DNA from: Chloroflexota bacterium
GTDB taxonomy: Bacteria; Chloroflexota; Dehalococcoidia; Lucifugimonadales; UBA3495
Reading direction: 5' to 3'
Assembly (NCBI GenBank): GCA_028874075.1
Contig: JAPPLU010000047.1
Coordinates: 1-64,000 of the forward strand
DNA length: 64,000 nt
Position numbers and translations under genes: made by a program. Shown here piece by piece: positions 35,181 through 43,940 of this stretch. The notes beneath the pieces were generated by a model. It saw only the letters and a list, made by a program, of their open reading frames with translations, was not told where the DNA came from and searched no databases. Position 1 is the stretch's first letter, and each line of letters begins with the position of its first letter.

Positions 35181-35215
35181 GCCATGCTCCCGAGAGCCGG
35201 CAGCCAGAAATCCTT
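35181..35215. repeat. degenerate relative of the palindromic element, copy B
   Basis: CCATGCTCCCGAGAGCCGG followed by CAGCCAGAAATCCT aligns with copy A at 34591 (GAGAGCCGG versus GAAAGCCGG, then CCAGAA-TCCT). The stem is decayed. Alignment is by eye only. Confidence 0.4.
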
Positions 35216-35332
35216 GCTTCGCCTGGCCTATGCCAGCCATTTACCTGGCTGGATTTGGGCCTGCGCCGGAGAGACGCGTTGGTGGGTAAGATGACTCACT
35301 AACTCTGAACTGCTATCTGTCCGCAGTCTCAT

Positions 35333-35361
35333 TTGACCTGCCAATGGGCCACAGGTATATT
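35333..35361 (+). promoter_or_regulatory. promoter of the nucleotidyltransferase-MoxR operon
   Basis: TTGACC at 35333-35338, exactly 17 bp, then TATATT at 35356-35361, about 77 bases before the first start codon. Confidence 0.65.
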
Positions 35362-35437
35362 ACTGTAGTTTCCGGATGGAAGCGCCCGCACCATTAATCC
35401 TAATCTGTGCCGGTACTACAGGCGTAGAGGCCCTTCA

Positions 35438-36178
35438 ATGTATGCTTTGATTCTGGCTGGGGGCAAGGGAGAGCGGCTTCGCCCCCTGACCGATACCCTG
35501 CCCAAACCTCTGGTCCCGCTGGATGGCAAACCCATTCTCTGGTACCAGGTGGAGTGGCTGAAGCAGGCCGGCGTTACTAACGTGATCTTCCTGGTGGGTT
35601 ACCGTTGGGAAATGGTGCGGGAGTATTTTGGGGATGGGTCCAAATTCGGAATAAAGCCCACCTATAATGTCGAAACTCGCCCTCTGGGAAGGGGCGGGGC
35701 TATACGTATGGGCATGGCCCATGTGCCCGAAGAGGAAGAGACGGTAATTGTTCTGAACGGTGACATTATTACCGGTCAGGACCCGAACGAGGTGATGGAC
35801 TTTCACTTGGGCAAGAAAGAGGCAAGCCCCGACCACCTGGCAACGATCCAGGTTGTCCCCATGGTGAGTCCCTACGGACTGGTGGACTTGAACCAGGAAA
35901 GCGACGTGGTAGGGTTTCGGGAGAAGGTGGAGTTACCCCATTGGATCAACGCGGGTGTGTATGTATTCGACCGGGCAATGGGGCCGCTAATGCCGGAGCT
36001 GGGCGACCATGAAGTCAGCACTTTTCCCGATCTGGCATCGCAAGGCCGGATTTCCGCTTTCAAGTCCAACCGGTTCTGGCGCAGCGTAGATTCCTTCAAG
36101 GACTTGCGCGAGGCGGAAGAATACGTGAGAGAAACGCAGCCCGGGACAGAAGCTCGCGCTGAGGGCCTGAATAAATAG
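35438..36178 (+). CDS. NDP-sugar pyrophosphorylase-type nucleotidyltransferase
   Basis: 246 residues. LILAGGKGERLRPLTDTLPKPLVPL is the complete sugar-nucleotidyltransferase signature; ILNGD-type metal site appears as VLNGDII near residue 105, and the second as WINAGVYVF. This is the short form without a hexapeptide acyltransferase domain, close to mannose-1-phosphate guanylyltransferase and RmlA-like enzymes. It activates a hexose-1-phosphate for glycan synthesis. The stop codon overlaps the GTG of the MoxR gene by one base, so the two are translationally coupled. Confidence 0.85.
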   Translation: MYALILAGGKGERLRPLTDTLPKPLVPLDGKPILWYQVEWLKQAGVTNVIFLVGYRWEMVREYFGDGSKFGIKPTYNVETRPLGRGGAIRMGMAHVPEEEETVIVLNGDIITGQDPNEVMDFHLGKKEASPDHLATIQVVPMVSPYGLVDLNQESDVVGFREKVELPHWINAGVYVFDRAMGPLMPELGDHEVSTFPDLASQGRISAFKSNRFWRSVDSFKDLREAEEYVRETQPGTEARAEGLNK

Positions 36179-37140
36179 TGGCGACAATTATCAGCCCGGA
36201 AATGGTCAACCAGGTCTCCCAGGCCGCCGCCAGGGTGAGAGAGAACATCGGACGTGTGTTGGTAGGCAAGGAAGACGCGGTAGAGCTAACCCTGGCTGCG
36301 GTGCTTAGTGGCGGTCACATCCTAGTGGAAGACGTTCCGGGCATTGGAAAGACCACCCTGGCCAGGGCGCTGGCCGGCTCCCTGGACTGCGCCTTTCGTC
36401 GTATCCAGTTCACCCCCGACCTTATGCCCTCGGACATCACCGGGGTGAACTTTTACAACCAGAAGACGGGGGAGTTTGAGTTCCGGCCCGGCCCGGTCAT
36501 TTCTCAAATTGTCCTGGCCGATGAGATCAATCGCGCCACGCCCAGGACCCAGTCGGCCCTGTTGGAGGCTATGGGCGAGCAGCAGCTGACCATAGACGAG
36601 GTCACCATAGCTCTGCCGGCGCCTTTCGTGGTTATAGCTACCCAGAACCCCATTGAACTTGAAGGCACTTTCCCCCTGCCGGAGGCCCAGTTAGACCGGT
36701 TCCTGATCAGGTTGCAGGTGGGCTATCCGGAGGAAGAGCAGGAAGAGGAAATGCTGCTCCGGTTTGAAAATGCCAACCCACTGGCAGACCTGACGCCGGT
36801 GGCTACCGGTCCCGAAGTTGTCCAATACCAGGCCATGACGCAGCGGGTTTACGTAGACCCGGTGCTGCGGAACTATACGGTCCGCATTGCCCAGGCCACC
36901 CGCCAGCACCCGGAGGTGGAGTTGGGCGCCAGTCCCAGGGCGACTATGGGGCTTTACCGGTGCAGCCAGGCCCTGGCGGTAATGCGTGGCCGGGAATATG
37001 TTACCCCTGACGAAATCAAGGAACTGGCCCCCTACGCCCTGGGCCACCGGATCATTCTCAAGTCGCAGGCGAGGCTGCGAGAACGCACCGCCGACGGTAT
37101 CATCAAGGAAGTGCTGGAGCAGGTAACCGTACCGGTCTAA
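36178..37140 (+). CDS. MoxR-family AAA+ ATPase
   Basis: 320 residues from GTG 36178 overlapping the preceding TAG. Walker A DVPGIGKTTLA is near residue 47, Walker B VLADEINRATPRTQSALLEAM near 112, sensor 1 ATQNPIELEGTFPLPEAQLDRF near 160. MoxR ATPases act as chaperones that assemble or activate metal- or substrate-loaded complexes, and are typically encoded with DUF58 proteins. The following DUF58 gene confirms the context. Confidence 0.93.
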   Translation: MATIISPEMVNQVSQAAARVRENIGRVLVGKEDAVELTLAAVLSGGHILVEDVPGIGKTTLARALAGSLDCAFRRIQFTPDLMPSDITGVNFYNQKTGEFEFRPGPVISQIVLADEINRATPRTQSALLEAMGEQQLTIDEVTIALPAPFVVIATQNPIELEGTFPLPEAQLDRFLIRLQVGYPEEEQEEEMLLRFENANPLADLTPVATGPEVVQYQAMTQRVYVDPVLRNYTVRIAQATRQHPEVELGASPRATMGLYRCSQALAVMRGREYVTPDEIKELAPYALGHRIILKSQARLRERTADGIIKEVLEQVTVPV

Positions 37141-37171
37141 TCGGCTGCCAACCAACCCGGTGGGTAGTGAA

Positions 37172-38410
37172 ATGCTCAACGATTTCTGGCTCTTTGCCAG
37201 CGCTATTCTGCTCTTCGTCGGCCTGGTTGCCAGCCAGGGGCTGCTGCTAATTGTGGGTTCCCTGGTGCTGATAGTGTGGGTATTGGCCAAGTTCTGGGAC
37301 CGCTTTGCCTTCAAGCGGGTGAGTCACTCGAGGAGCCTGGGCAGGAACCGGGCCTTTGTGGGTGACTCGGTGGACTATTCGGTCACCCTGGTCAACGACA
37401 AGGTCGTACCCCTGATATGGGTGGACATTCACGACGTTTTTCCGCCGGAGCTGGACTTGCCCGGGGCCACGGTGAGGGGTACAGGGATGGAGGTGGACCG
37501 GGAACACCGGATCACGACCTCACTGCTGCCCTACCAGCAGGTTACCTGGAAATACAACCTCCGCTGCCTTGCCAGGGGCTACCACCGGATAGGGCCGGTG
37601 AGGCTCCGCAGCGGCGATATTTTCGGTTTCACCGCAGCGGAGAGCCGAATCGAAGGGGTTGACCACATCCTGGTGTATCCCAGAATTATTGACCTCAATG
37701 AGCTAATCCTTCCCACCGAACATCCCCTGGGAGACACCGGGAGCCGGCGTCCCCTGTACCAGGACCCCAGCAGGTTTTTCGGTCTCAGGGACTATCGTGT
37801 CCAGGACCCCATGAAGCACATAGACTGGAAGGCCACGGCCAGGCGTTCCCAGCTTCAGACAAAGGTGTTTGAGCCGGTGGTATCCCTGGATGTGCTGATA
37901 GCTCTTAACGCCACCACCAGCGAGTTTGCCTGGCAGGGGAGCAACCGCCGCCTGTTCGAAAGGGCGGTTACCGTTGCGGCTTCCGTGGCAGACCGCTGCT
38001 CTCAGATGGGATATGAGTTCGGCCTGATCAGCAACGGTGTCGCAGTCTATTCCGGCAAATGGCTCAGCGTACCCTTCAGCAGTTCCTCCCTGCAGCTGGG
38101 GCAGGTGCTGGAGTCACTGGCAATGGCGGGACCCTACTCGGTAATATCTCTGAGTGACGTCCTCCAGCATGAACGGTCTTCCATACCGCCTGGGGCCACT
38201 ATTGTCGTAATCACCTCGGTGGTAACCCGTGCGCTGTCCAACGAAATCTACAACATGCAGAGCAGGGGTTACCGGGTGATAGTTCTATTTTCGGGCGACG
38301 GTGGGCCCCAGTTCCGGTTGCCGGACGTAACCGTAATTTCCCTGGGCCGGGCCCTGGAAGCCTTGGACGTTGAAACGGTGGAACGGGATGAGCCAGTTTT
38401 GGCGAGTTAG
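37172..38410 (+). CDS. DUF58-domain protein
   Basis: 412 residues from ATG 37172, three bases after a GGTGGGT stretch; GTG 37160 is an alternative. Two N-terminal hydrophobic helices anchor it in the membrane, then an Ig-like beta region, and the DUF58 hallmark DYRVQDPMKHIDWKATAR near residue 210 followed by a von Willebrand A-like half (ALNATTSEF). DUF58 partners MoxR. The DUF4129 gene begins inside its last codons (overlap of 23 bases). Confidence 0.88.
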   Translation: MLNDFWLFASAILLFVGLVASQGLLLIVGSLVLIVWVLAKFWDRFAFKRVSHSRSLGRNRAFVGDSVDYSVTLVNDKVVPLIWVDIHDVFPPELDLPGATVRGTGMEVDREHRITTSLLPYQQVTWKYNLRCLARGYHRIGPVRLRSGDIFGFTAAESRIEGVDHILVYPRIIDLNELILPTEHPLGDTGSRRPLYQDPSRFFGLRDYRVQDPMKHIDWKATARRSQLQTKVFEPVVSLDVLIALNATTSEFAWQGSNRRLFERAVTVAASVADRCSQMGYEFGLISNGVAVYSGKWLSVPFSSSSLQLGQVLESLAMAGPYSVISLSDVLQHERSSIPPGATIVVITSVVTRALSNEIYNMQSRGYRVIVLFSGDGGPQFRLPDVTVISLGRALEALDVETVERDEPVLAS

Positions 38411-39827
38411 CGCAATAACCCTCACGGCCCTGTTCCTGGAGGCGACCGGCGCGTACCTGGCCTTCTCCATGTTTACGGCCCTGACCAACACCGCCGATGC
38501 CCGCCTCCCGCTGTGGCTGGTCTTCCTTGCGCTGGTCTGGTCTTTCGTCCTTTCGCTTTATATTCAGACCATTCGTTTCTCCCTGAACCTCAGGGGCGTG
38601 ATTGGCCTGTTCATCAGTGTCCTTTCCCTGTTGGTGCTGACCAACCTGAACTCAGGATTGGGATTCTTTCCGATTGAGCGACTGATATATGGTGATCTTC
38701 ACCTTGCCTTTACCCTGGCGCTGTCCTTTGTTTTCCTGGTGGGGCTTTGGTGGCGGGGCACCAACCTGGCCCACGACGAGGTTTCCCTGGAGACAGTAAG
38801 GACAGGCTTCCAGTGGGCGCTGGCCGTAGTGATAGTGGCTGTAGTCGTGGACACCCTGGTGCCGGCGGATATAGTTGGTGGCTTTACCATCCTGGGGTTC
38901 TTCGCTGTGGGACTCATTGGGCTGTCCCTGGCCCGGTTTTCCACGGAATCGGCTGATGCACAAATGATGTCCCGGGAGTGGTTCATTCCCATCGGCGCCG
39001 CCGTGGGGGCAGTGCTGCTGCTGGCCCTGCTGATTTCGGGCCTCGGAATGGGTGGTCTGGATGATGTTACGCGGGTGCTGCTCAGGTTGATCGGCAACGT
39101 GGGTGAATGGATTCTGAGACCTATTCTGCTGGGACTGGGCTACATAGCCGAAGCCCTGGTGGTGTTCGGCAAGTGGCTCACCACGGTAATGGGTGGCGGC
39201 GATCTCAGCGGACTGAACGAGGCGCAGGAGCAGTTGCGTCGCTTCCACGAAAACCTGGAAGACGTGGAAGGCGCCGGATTGCCCCAGTGGGTGTATACGC
39301 TGCTGCGGGTAGGCGCTTTTCTCCTGGCCACCCTGATCATTGGGTTCATTGTGTTCAAAGTCTTCCGATTCCGGAGGCTGTTCAAGCTTTCGGCCGATGT
39401 CCAGGAAGTTCGGGAGTCGCTATTTACCTGGGGCAAGGCCAATGCCGACCTGGCGGGATTGGTAGAAGGGTGGTGGAACGACCTGGTGGGCAAGGCGATC
39501 AACGATGGAAAGGGTGAGCCGGAACCCGAAGACCCCCGGGAGGTCTATCACCGTTTCCTGAGAATTTCTGATACCATGGGCCACCCCAAGGAGGAAGGTC
39601 AGACACCGAGAGAACACCAGGGAGAAGTGGGGGAAGAGCTTCCCCCTCAACCGGTGGACCGGATTGTTGGTGGCTTCCACTCGGCCCACTATGGCAACCA
39701 CCCTGCCGGCAGCGGAGAGATGCAGGTGTTGTTGCACGATCTGGCCGAGTTGCGTCGGCATGAGGCTGAATGGAAGGAAAGGGAAAAGGCCAGGGAAAAA
39801 GAAAATTCGGAAGAGGATGAAGAGTAG
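38388..39827 (+). CDS. DUF4129-domain membrane protein
   Basis: 479 residues from ATG 38388; a start six codons earlier is possible. Some eight to nine hydrophobic helices fill the first 340 residues, then a cytoplasmic tail with the DUF4129 pattern: REVYHRFLRI, GQTPREHQGEV and IVGGFHSAHYG, ending in a long charged Glu/Lys helix. In the usual MoxR-DUF58-transglutaminase arrangement DUF4129 sits at the C-terminus of a transglutaminase-like protein. Here no transglutaminase core (Cys-His-Asp) is visible, so the operon lacks it. Confidence 0.8.
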   Translation: MSQFWRVSAITLTALFLEATGAYLAFSMFTALTNTADARLPLWLVFLALVWSFVLSLYIQTIRFSLNLRGVIGLFISVLSLLVLTNLNSGLGFFPIERLIYGDLHLAFTLALSFVFLVGLWWRGTNLAHDEVSLETVRTGFQWALAVVIVAVVVDTLVPADIVGGFTILGFFAVGLIGLSLARFSTESADAQMMSREWFIPIGAAVGAVLLLALLISGLGMGGLDDVTRVLLRLIGNVGEWILRPILLGLGYIAEALVVFGKWLTTVMGGGDLSGLNEAQEQLRRFHENLEDVEGAGLPQWVYTLLRVGAFLLATLIIGFIVFKVFRFRRLFKLSADVQEVRESLFTWGKANADLAGLVEGWWNDLVGKAINDGKGEPEPEDPREVYHRFLRISDTMGHPKEEGQTPREHQGEVGEELPPQPVDRIVGGFHSAHYGNHPAGSGEMQVLLHDLAELRRHEAEWKEREKAREKENSEEDEE

Positions 39828-39869
39828 TCCGTCTCCCGAACTTTTTGGGTTGCCGCCGCAGTCCTATGG

Positions 39870-40772
39870 TTACCGGAATTGGGGTATGGTCTCCGAGGCA
39901 AGTGACTCCATTAACTCCCTGATGCGGGTTACGTCCCCGGTGTTCAAGGCCAGAACAAGGTGCTCTACGCCGGCTTCCCGGTAAGCAGCCACCGCCATTG
40001 CCGTTTGTTCCAGGTCGTGGCCCGGAATGCGAGCGCGATTGGCTGACCGGTCGCTGGATGGCCCTCCGCTGGCTTCTACCTCAACCCTGGCCGACCAGGT
40101 AAACTCCGCTGGGCTTCGTCCCGCGTTGGCCGCCAGAGTAGAGATCTGTTCCTTCTTCTCCGCGTATTCCTGGGGCGTCACGCCAGAGGGGTGCCAGCCG
40201 TTGCCCATTCGCGCTGCTCGCCGAAGGGCGCCCAGGCTGGCGCCGCCAATCCACAGGGGAATGTGCGGTCTCTGGACCGGTTTGGGGGAAAAACGCAGGT
40301 CGTCAAAGTTCCAGCGATGACTGTGGTAACTGGGAGCCGGGTTTTCCCATAGTTCCCGCATAACGCGGATGCACTCGTTGGTGAGAGACGCCCGTTCGGA
40401 CATGGGAATGCCCAGGGCCTCAAACTCCTCGGTCATGGCGCCCACCCCCACCCCCAGGGTTACCCGGCCGCCGGACATCTGGTCCAGGGTAGCGGTGTAC
40501 TTGGCCAGTTCCACCGGGTTGTGGTAAGGCAGAACAAGCACCGATGTTCCCAGCAATACACGGCTGGTGGTGGAAGAAAGGTAGGTCAGGGTGGCCAGTG
40601 GGTGGTAGTAAGGTCTATCGTCCAGGCGCTCTCGGATGTAGCCGTTGTTGAAGAGGTGGTCCATTACCCAAACCGAGTCGTAGCCCAGTTCTTCGGCCAG
40701 AGGCCCAAAGGCAAGAGCTTCATGGACGTTTTCGATGCCCCAGTTGTTGGGAACGGTTACTCCGAACTCCAT
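39870..40772 (-). CDS. LLM-class F420-type oxidoreductase
   Basis: 300 residues. VWVMDHLF early, TATLDQMSGGRVTLGVGVGAMTEEFEALG in the core and PLWIGGASLGALRRAARMGNGWHP in mid-sequence are typical of TIGR03619-like F420-dependent LLM proteins. It shares its architecture with the LLM protein at 23.3-24.2 kb but is otherwise a different subgroup. Its ATG lies 17 bases after the lumazine synthase gene, hinting at a shared transcript of a flavin-producing and a flavin- or F420-using enzyme. It converges with the DUF4129 gene. Confidence 0.8.
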   Translation of the reverse strand: MEFGVTVPNNWGIENVHEALAFGPLAEELGYDSVWVMDHLFNNGYIRERLDDRPYYHPLATLTYLSSTTSRVLLGTSVLVLPYHNPVELAKYTATLDQMSGGRVTLGVGVGAMTEEFEALGIPMSERASLTNECIRVMRELWENPAPSYHSHRWNFDDLRFSPKPVQRPHIPLWIGGASLGALRRAARMGNGWHPSGVTPQEYAEKKEQISTLAANAGRSPAEFTWSARVEVEASGGPSSDRSANRARIPGHDLEQTAMAVAAYREAGVEHLVLALNTGDVTRIRELMESLASETIPQFR

Positions 40773-40789
40773 TGGGCGCCTCCCCGGTT

Positions 40790-41284
40790 TTAGCCTGTCT
40801 TGATGGACTGGATCAGCCTGGCAGTTTCGATCGCCGCAACGGCGGCATTGCTGCCGATATTGCCGGACTTACCCCCGGCGCGATTGATGGCCTGGTCCAT
40901 GTTGTCGGCGGTCAAGACTCCAAAAATGGTGGGGACGCCGGTTTCCAGTCCCACCGACGCGATTCCACCGGACGACTGTCCGGCCACCATGTCGTAGTGG
41001 TCCGTCTCTCCCCGAATTACAGCACCGAGGCAGATCACCGAGTCGTACCTGCCCGTCTGGGCCAGGGTCTTGGCCACCACCGGCAATTCAAAGGACCCGG
41101 GTACCCAAGCGACACTGATGTCCTCATCGCGGACTCCGAATCTTTCAAGGGTTTCTACGGCCCCGTTCAGCAGCTGCCTCGTAACGAAATCATTAAACCG
41201 GGCCACAACCACGCCGACTCTCAAGCCCTGTCCGTCCATTTCTCCATTCAATTCCTGGGGCACGATATTCTCTCCATCGTTCAA
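40790..41284 (-). CDS. ribH: 6,7-dimethyl-8-ribityllumazine synthase
   Basis: 164 residues with a short acidic N-terminal extension. RibH condenses the ribityl-uracil with dihydroxybutanone phosphate in riboflavin synthesis and forms icosahedral capsids. VVARFND, WVPGSFELPVVAK, CLGAVIRGETDHYD and the C-terminal NRAGGKSGNIGSNAA block are conserved; catalytic His is in the ETDHYD. No other rib gene is near, an uncommon isolated position. Confidence 0.92.
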   Translation of the reverse strand: MNDGENIVPQELNGEMDGQGLRVGVVVARFNDFVTRQLLNGAVETLERFGVRDEDISVAWVPGSFELPVVAKTLAQTGRYDSVICLGAVIRGETDHYDMVAGQSSGGIASVGLETGVPTIFGVLTADNMDQAINRAGGKSGNIGSNAAVAAIETARLIQSIKTG

Positions 41285-41307
41285 ATTTTATACACGACTT
41301 TCAGACT

Positions 41308-42057
41308 TCAACTGCGGACCGTCTCGACACCGGCTGCCAGCATCACCTGTTCCAGCATCCGCTCTTCCGTGACGGCGCCGAGAACCCGGTAGTAATCGTT
41401 GACTAAGGTGAGGGGAATCGAATTGACGCCCAGGCTGCGGGCCAGGGCAGGGAAGTCCCTTATCTGCACAGCGTCGGCGATTATGTCCGGATTCTCCCTG
41501 GCCATGGCAAACCCGGTATAGACTGCCTGCGCGCCTGTCTGCTCTTCAGGACTAACTATGATCTGAAGGTGTACCGGACGCTTTACTTGCCTCAACATTC
41601 TGCGGGTGGTGTTTTGTAGTGGACTGACGCCCCGGGAATGGGAGCGGATAGTCTCGACTATGGCGGCCATCTGGTGGCCGAGAGGCGCCCCGTAGAACGT
41701 CATTCGCGGATGCTCTTCGTCCCCCACGAGTATGGCGGGTATACGGGCCACAGCCATAGCCTGGGCCACAGCAGAGTTGGCAAAGAAATCATGCACTTCA
41801 AGGTCGATTTTGGGCGATGCAGCGGCTACCTCTTCGATCAACTGCTGGGTCTGCTCGCAAGTGGGGCACTCCCGGCCGGGTATGGCGATGGGGGATTTTC
41901 CCCTGGTAAAGAGGCGCAACTTTACCGGCGACTTCAGGTCTTTACGGAAAGTGCGTCTGAGCTGATTGCGTTGCTGCGCTGAGATGGCAGGTGGCTGAGT
42001 CAAAGCTGAAACTCCGCTCTGGTGGGACGGCTCCGCCTCGCTGCATGATGTTTCCAA
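41308..42057 (-). CDS. tandem thioredoxin-fold protein (PDO-like)
   Basis: 249 residues. The first thioredoxin fold (about 45-150) has GRECPTCEQT with Cys64 and Cys67. The second (about 155-245) begins RPVHLQIIVSPEEQTGAQAV, where the expected CxxC has been replaced. This recalls archaeal and Aquifex protein disulfide oxidoreductases, which have two CxxC motifs. Here only the N-terminal site could be redox-active. A disordered Ser/Pro/Gln region precedes the first fold, and the true start could be further in. It lies 23 bases upstream of ribH. Confidence 0.7.
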   Translation of the reverse strand: METSCSEAEPSHQSGVSALTQPPAISAQQRNQLRRTFRKDLKSPVKLRLFTRGKSPIAIPGRECPTCEQTQQLIEEVAAASPKIDLEVHDFFANSAVAQAMAVARIPAILVGDEEHPRMTFYGAPLGHQMAAIVETIRSHSRGVSPLQNTTRRMLRQVKRPVHLQIIVSPEEQTGAQAVYTGFAMARENPDIIADAVQIRDFPALARSLGVNSIPLTLVNDYYRVLGAVTEERMLEQVMLAAGVETVRS

Positions 42058-42143
42058 CCGGGATTGGCGGGCTGGCTAACTGTTGGTATATACAGGGCAA
42101 CCAGTAGGACAGGGTCAGCCCAGTTTACACGCCCGGTGTGTGG

Positions 42144-42773
42144 TTAGCTACCCTTTTTCAGCAAACTCCTGATGGCCCACATTCGCTGGAACAGGGTGAA
42201 ACAGGACACCACGGCGATGGCCAGGAGAATCCACGGCATCAGCGGAAAGGCGGTCAGGCCGTCGGCTATCAGGCCGACACCCAGAATGATGACTCTCTCG
42301 GTGCGGGTCATCACTCCATCCCGAGTAAAGGCTCCCAGGCCTTCTCCCCTGGCACGAAGATAGCTGACCACCTGGGAAAAAACCAGGGCCAGCAGAAGGA
42401 TAGCGACGTAAAAGGTAAGGGAATCACCGCCAAAACCGCCCCGCAGGAAATAGAGGCCCATGCCCACAAAGAGGGCAGCTTCTCCCAGCCGGTCAAATAC
42501 CGAGTCCATTAACGCGCCGAAGGGGCTGGCTTTGCCCGACATGCGGGCCAGAGCGCCGTCAAACATGTCCAGGCCTCCGCCCACCAGGAAGACGATGCCG
42601 CCCGCGAGGAGCCACCCGTTACTTACCAGCCAGGCGGCCGCAATGCACACAACGAAGCCGAGCACGGTGATGGCATTGGGAGTTAAACCTACAGCCTGGA
42701 AACACCTGGCCCCCGGCACTTCGATATACTGGGACAGGGCGGCCCGGATATCCTCTCTACCTGGTAACGCCAT
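42144..42773 (-). CDS. CDP-alcohol phosphatidyltransferase, probable phosphatidylinositol-phosphate synthase
   Basis: 209 residues with six membrane helices. The signature D69-x2-D72-G-x2-A-R77-x8-G86-x3-D90-x3-D94 (DMFDGALAR...GALMDSVFD) is complete. These enzymes join CDP-diacylglycerol to an alcohol phosphate. The order Ino1, PimA-like glycosyltransferase, this gene mirrors actinobacterial phosphatidylinositol genes, so inositol-1-phosphate is the likely acceptor. Phosphatidylglycerophosphate synthase is the alternative. The gene overlaps the PimA-like gene by 17 bases. The SD is GGAGA. Confidence 0.75.
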   Translation of the reverse strand: MALPGREDIRAALSQYIEVPGARCFQAVGLTPNAITVLGFVVCIAAAWLVSNGWLLAGGIVFLVGGGLDMFDGALARMSGKASPFGALMDSVFDRLGEAALFVGMGLYFLRGGFGGDSLTFYVAILLLALVFSQVVSYLRARGEGLGAFTRDGVMTRTERVIILGVGLIADGLTAFPLMPWILLAIAVVSCFTLFQRMWAIRSLLKKGS

Positions 42774-43887
42774 TGGTCTCCGCTATGCAGTCGTAGTAAT
42801 AGCTTTCCACCTGGCGGGCCACCACTTTCCAGCGGTATTGTTCCACCATCCGGCGGCCGGTTTCACCCAACCGGCGGGCATATTCGGGATTCTCCACCAA
42901 CGATACAAGGGCGTTGGCTAATGCCTGGGAATCCCGGCGGGGGAACAAGAGCCCCTGTTCTTCATCCTGGACGATTCCCATGTAACCCTCAATTGCCGAG
43001 GCGACAATGGGTTTGCCACAGGCCATGGCTTCCAGCAGGACGATGCCAAAGCTCTCCTGGCCGGTGGCTGGCGAACAATAAATGTCAGCAGAGGCGTAGT
43101 ACCTGGGCAAGTCCTGGTAGGACACTCCGCCAACCAATTCCACGTCCCCGGGGTTGCGGGCGCTCAGGATGCCGTGGGATTCCCGGTCCAGGTTGCCCGG
43201 CCCCACTACGATGAGCCTGGTATTAGGGTGGTCCCATTTCAAACGGCAGTACGCCTCAAGGAGATACCTTAGCCCCTTGCGCTTCTCCATGCGCCCGACA
43301 AACAGGATGTTTGTCTTACCGTCCTGGTATTCGGGCCAGGGCACTGCGTTGCTGGTGAAGTGGTCAACGTCGATTCCATTCGGGATGATGCGGTAGTCGC
43401 GGGGAAAGAAGTTGTGGACGTAATTGTGGGCGGCAGGAGAAACGGCTATACCGCCGTGCAGGCGCCGGTGCCATCGCTTGATGATGGGCTGGCTGAAACG
43501 ATAGAGATGCTGCCGGCTGTAGTAAGCATGGAAGGTGCCCACATTGACCGAATTGGAGCACTCCAGGACGCATAAGGGAAGGACCGGGGCCAAGGGTTCG
43601 TGAAGGTGGATGAGGTCAAAGCACTCTTCCTCAAGGATTTCCCGCACTCGAGGATAGAGCCACCAGGAAAGGGACACACGGGCTATGGAGCCGCCGCTAG
43701 GAAGGGGCACCGATCTCCCCAGGGGCACGAAGGACTCCGCCTCAAAGCACTGGCGGGACGGAGAATGTGGCGCCAGCACTTTGACCTGATGTCCCCTGTT
43801 GCACAACTCCTGAGCCAGCTGCGATACGTGAGCCGTAACGCCTCCCGGCCAGGTAAAGTCGTACGGGGAGACCATTGCTATTTTCAT
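42757..43887 (-). CDS. PimA-like GT4 mannosyltransferase
   Basis: 376 residues from ATG 43887; a start nine codons earlier lacks the conserved opening. A GT-B glycosyltransferase: MVSPYDFTWPGGVTAHVSQLA at the N-terminus is the acceptor-side loop of the PimA family, IHLHEPLAP follows, IPNGIDVDHF and LFVGRMEKRKGLRYLL mark the linker, and ESFGIVLLEAMACGKPIVAS the nucleotide site. PimA puts the first mannose on phosphatidylinositol using GDP-mannose. The neighbouring Ino1 and PI-synthase-like genes support a phosphatidylinositol mannoside role, though related GT4 enzymes use other acceptors. Confidence 0.75.
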   Translation of the reverse strand: MKIAMVSPYDFTWPGGVTAHVSQLAQELCNRGHQVKVLAPHSPSRQCFEAESFVPLGRSVPLPSGGSIARVSLSWWLYPRVREILEEECFDLIHLHEPLAPVLPLCVLECSNSVNVGTFHAYYSRQHLYRFSQPIIKRWHRRLHGGIAVSPAAHNYVHNFFPRDYRIIPNGIDVDHFTSNAVPWPEYQDGKTNILFVGRMEKRKGLRYLLEAYCRLKWDHPNTRLIVVGPGNLDRESHGILSARNPGDVELVGGVSYQDLPRYYASADIYCSPATGQESFGIVLLEAMACGKPIVASAIEGYMGIVQDEEQGLLFPRRDSQALANALVSLVENPEYARRLGETGRRMVEQYRWKVVARQVESYYYDCIAETNGVTR

Positions 43888-43940
43888 AGCAGCCCTTTGC
43901 CCACTCATCGCCACCGTTCACCAGGCGCCGGTGATGGCGA

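Larger units (their letters stand above)
34330..35332. other. gene-free region with several repeat types
   Basis: About 1 kb without a believable gene. Frames of 100-200 codons cross it on both strands, but they read through the repeats and have no family resemblance. It holds a TATAAT (minus strand, 34391-34386) near the methyltransferase start, two related hairpin elements (34591-34610 and about 35181-35215), a decamer array with a central hairpin (34844-34993), and ends at the promoter for the downstream operon. Confidence 0.6.

Noticed and set aside
34589..35185. 198-codon minus-strand reading frame
   Set aside because: It runs through the decamer and palindrome repeats, has no ribosome-binding site or recognisable domain, and competes with frames on the other strand.
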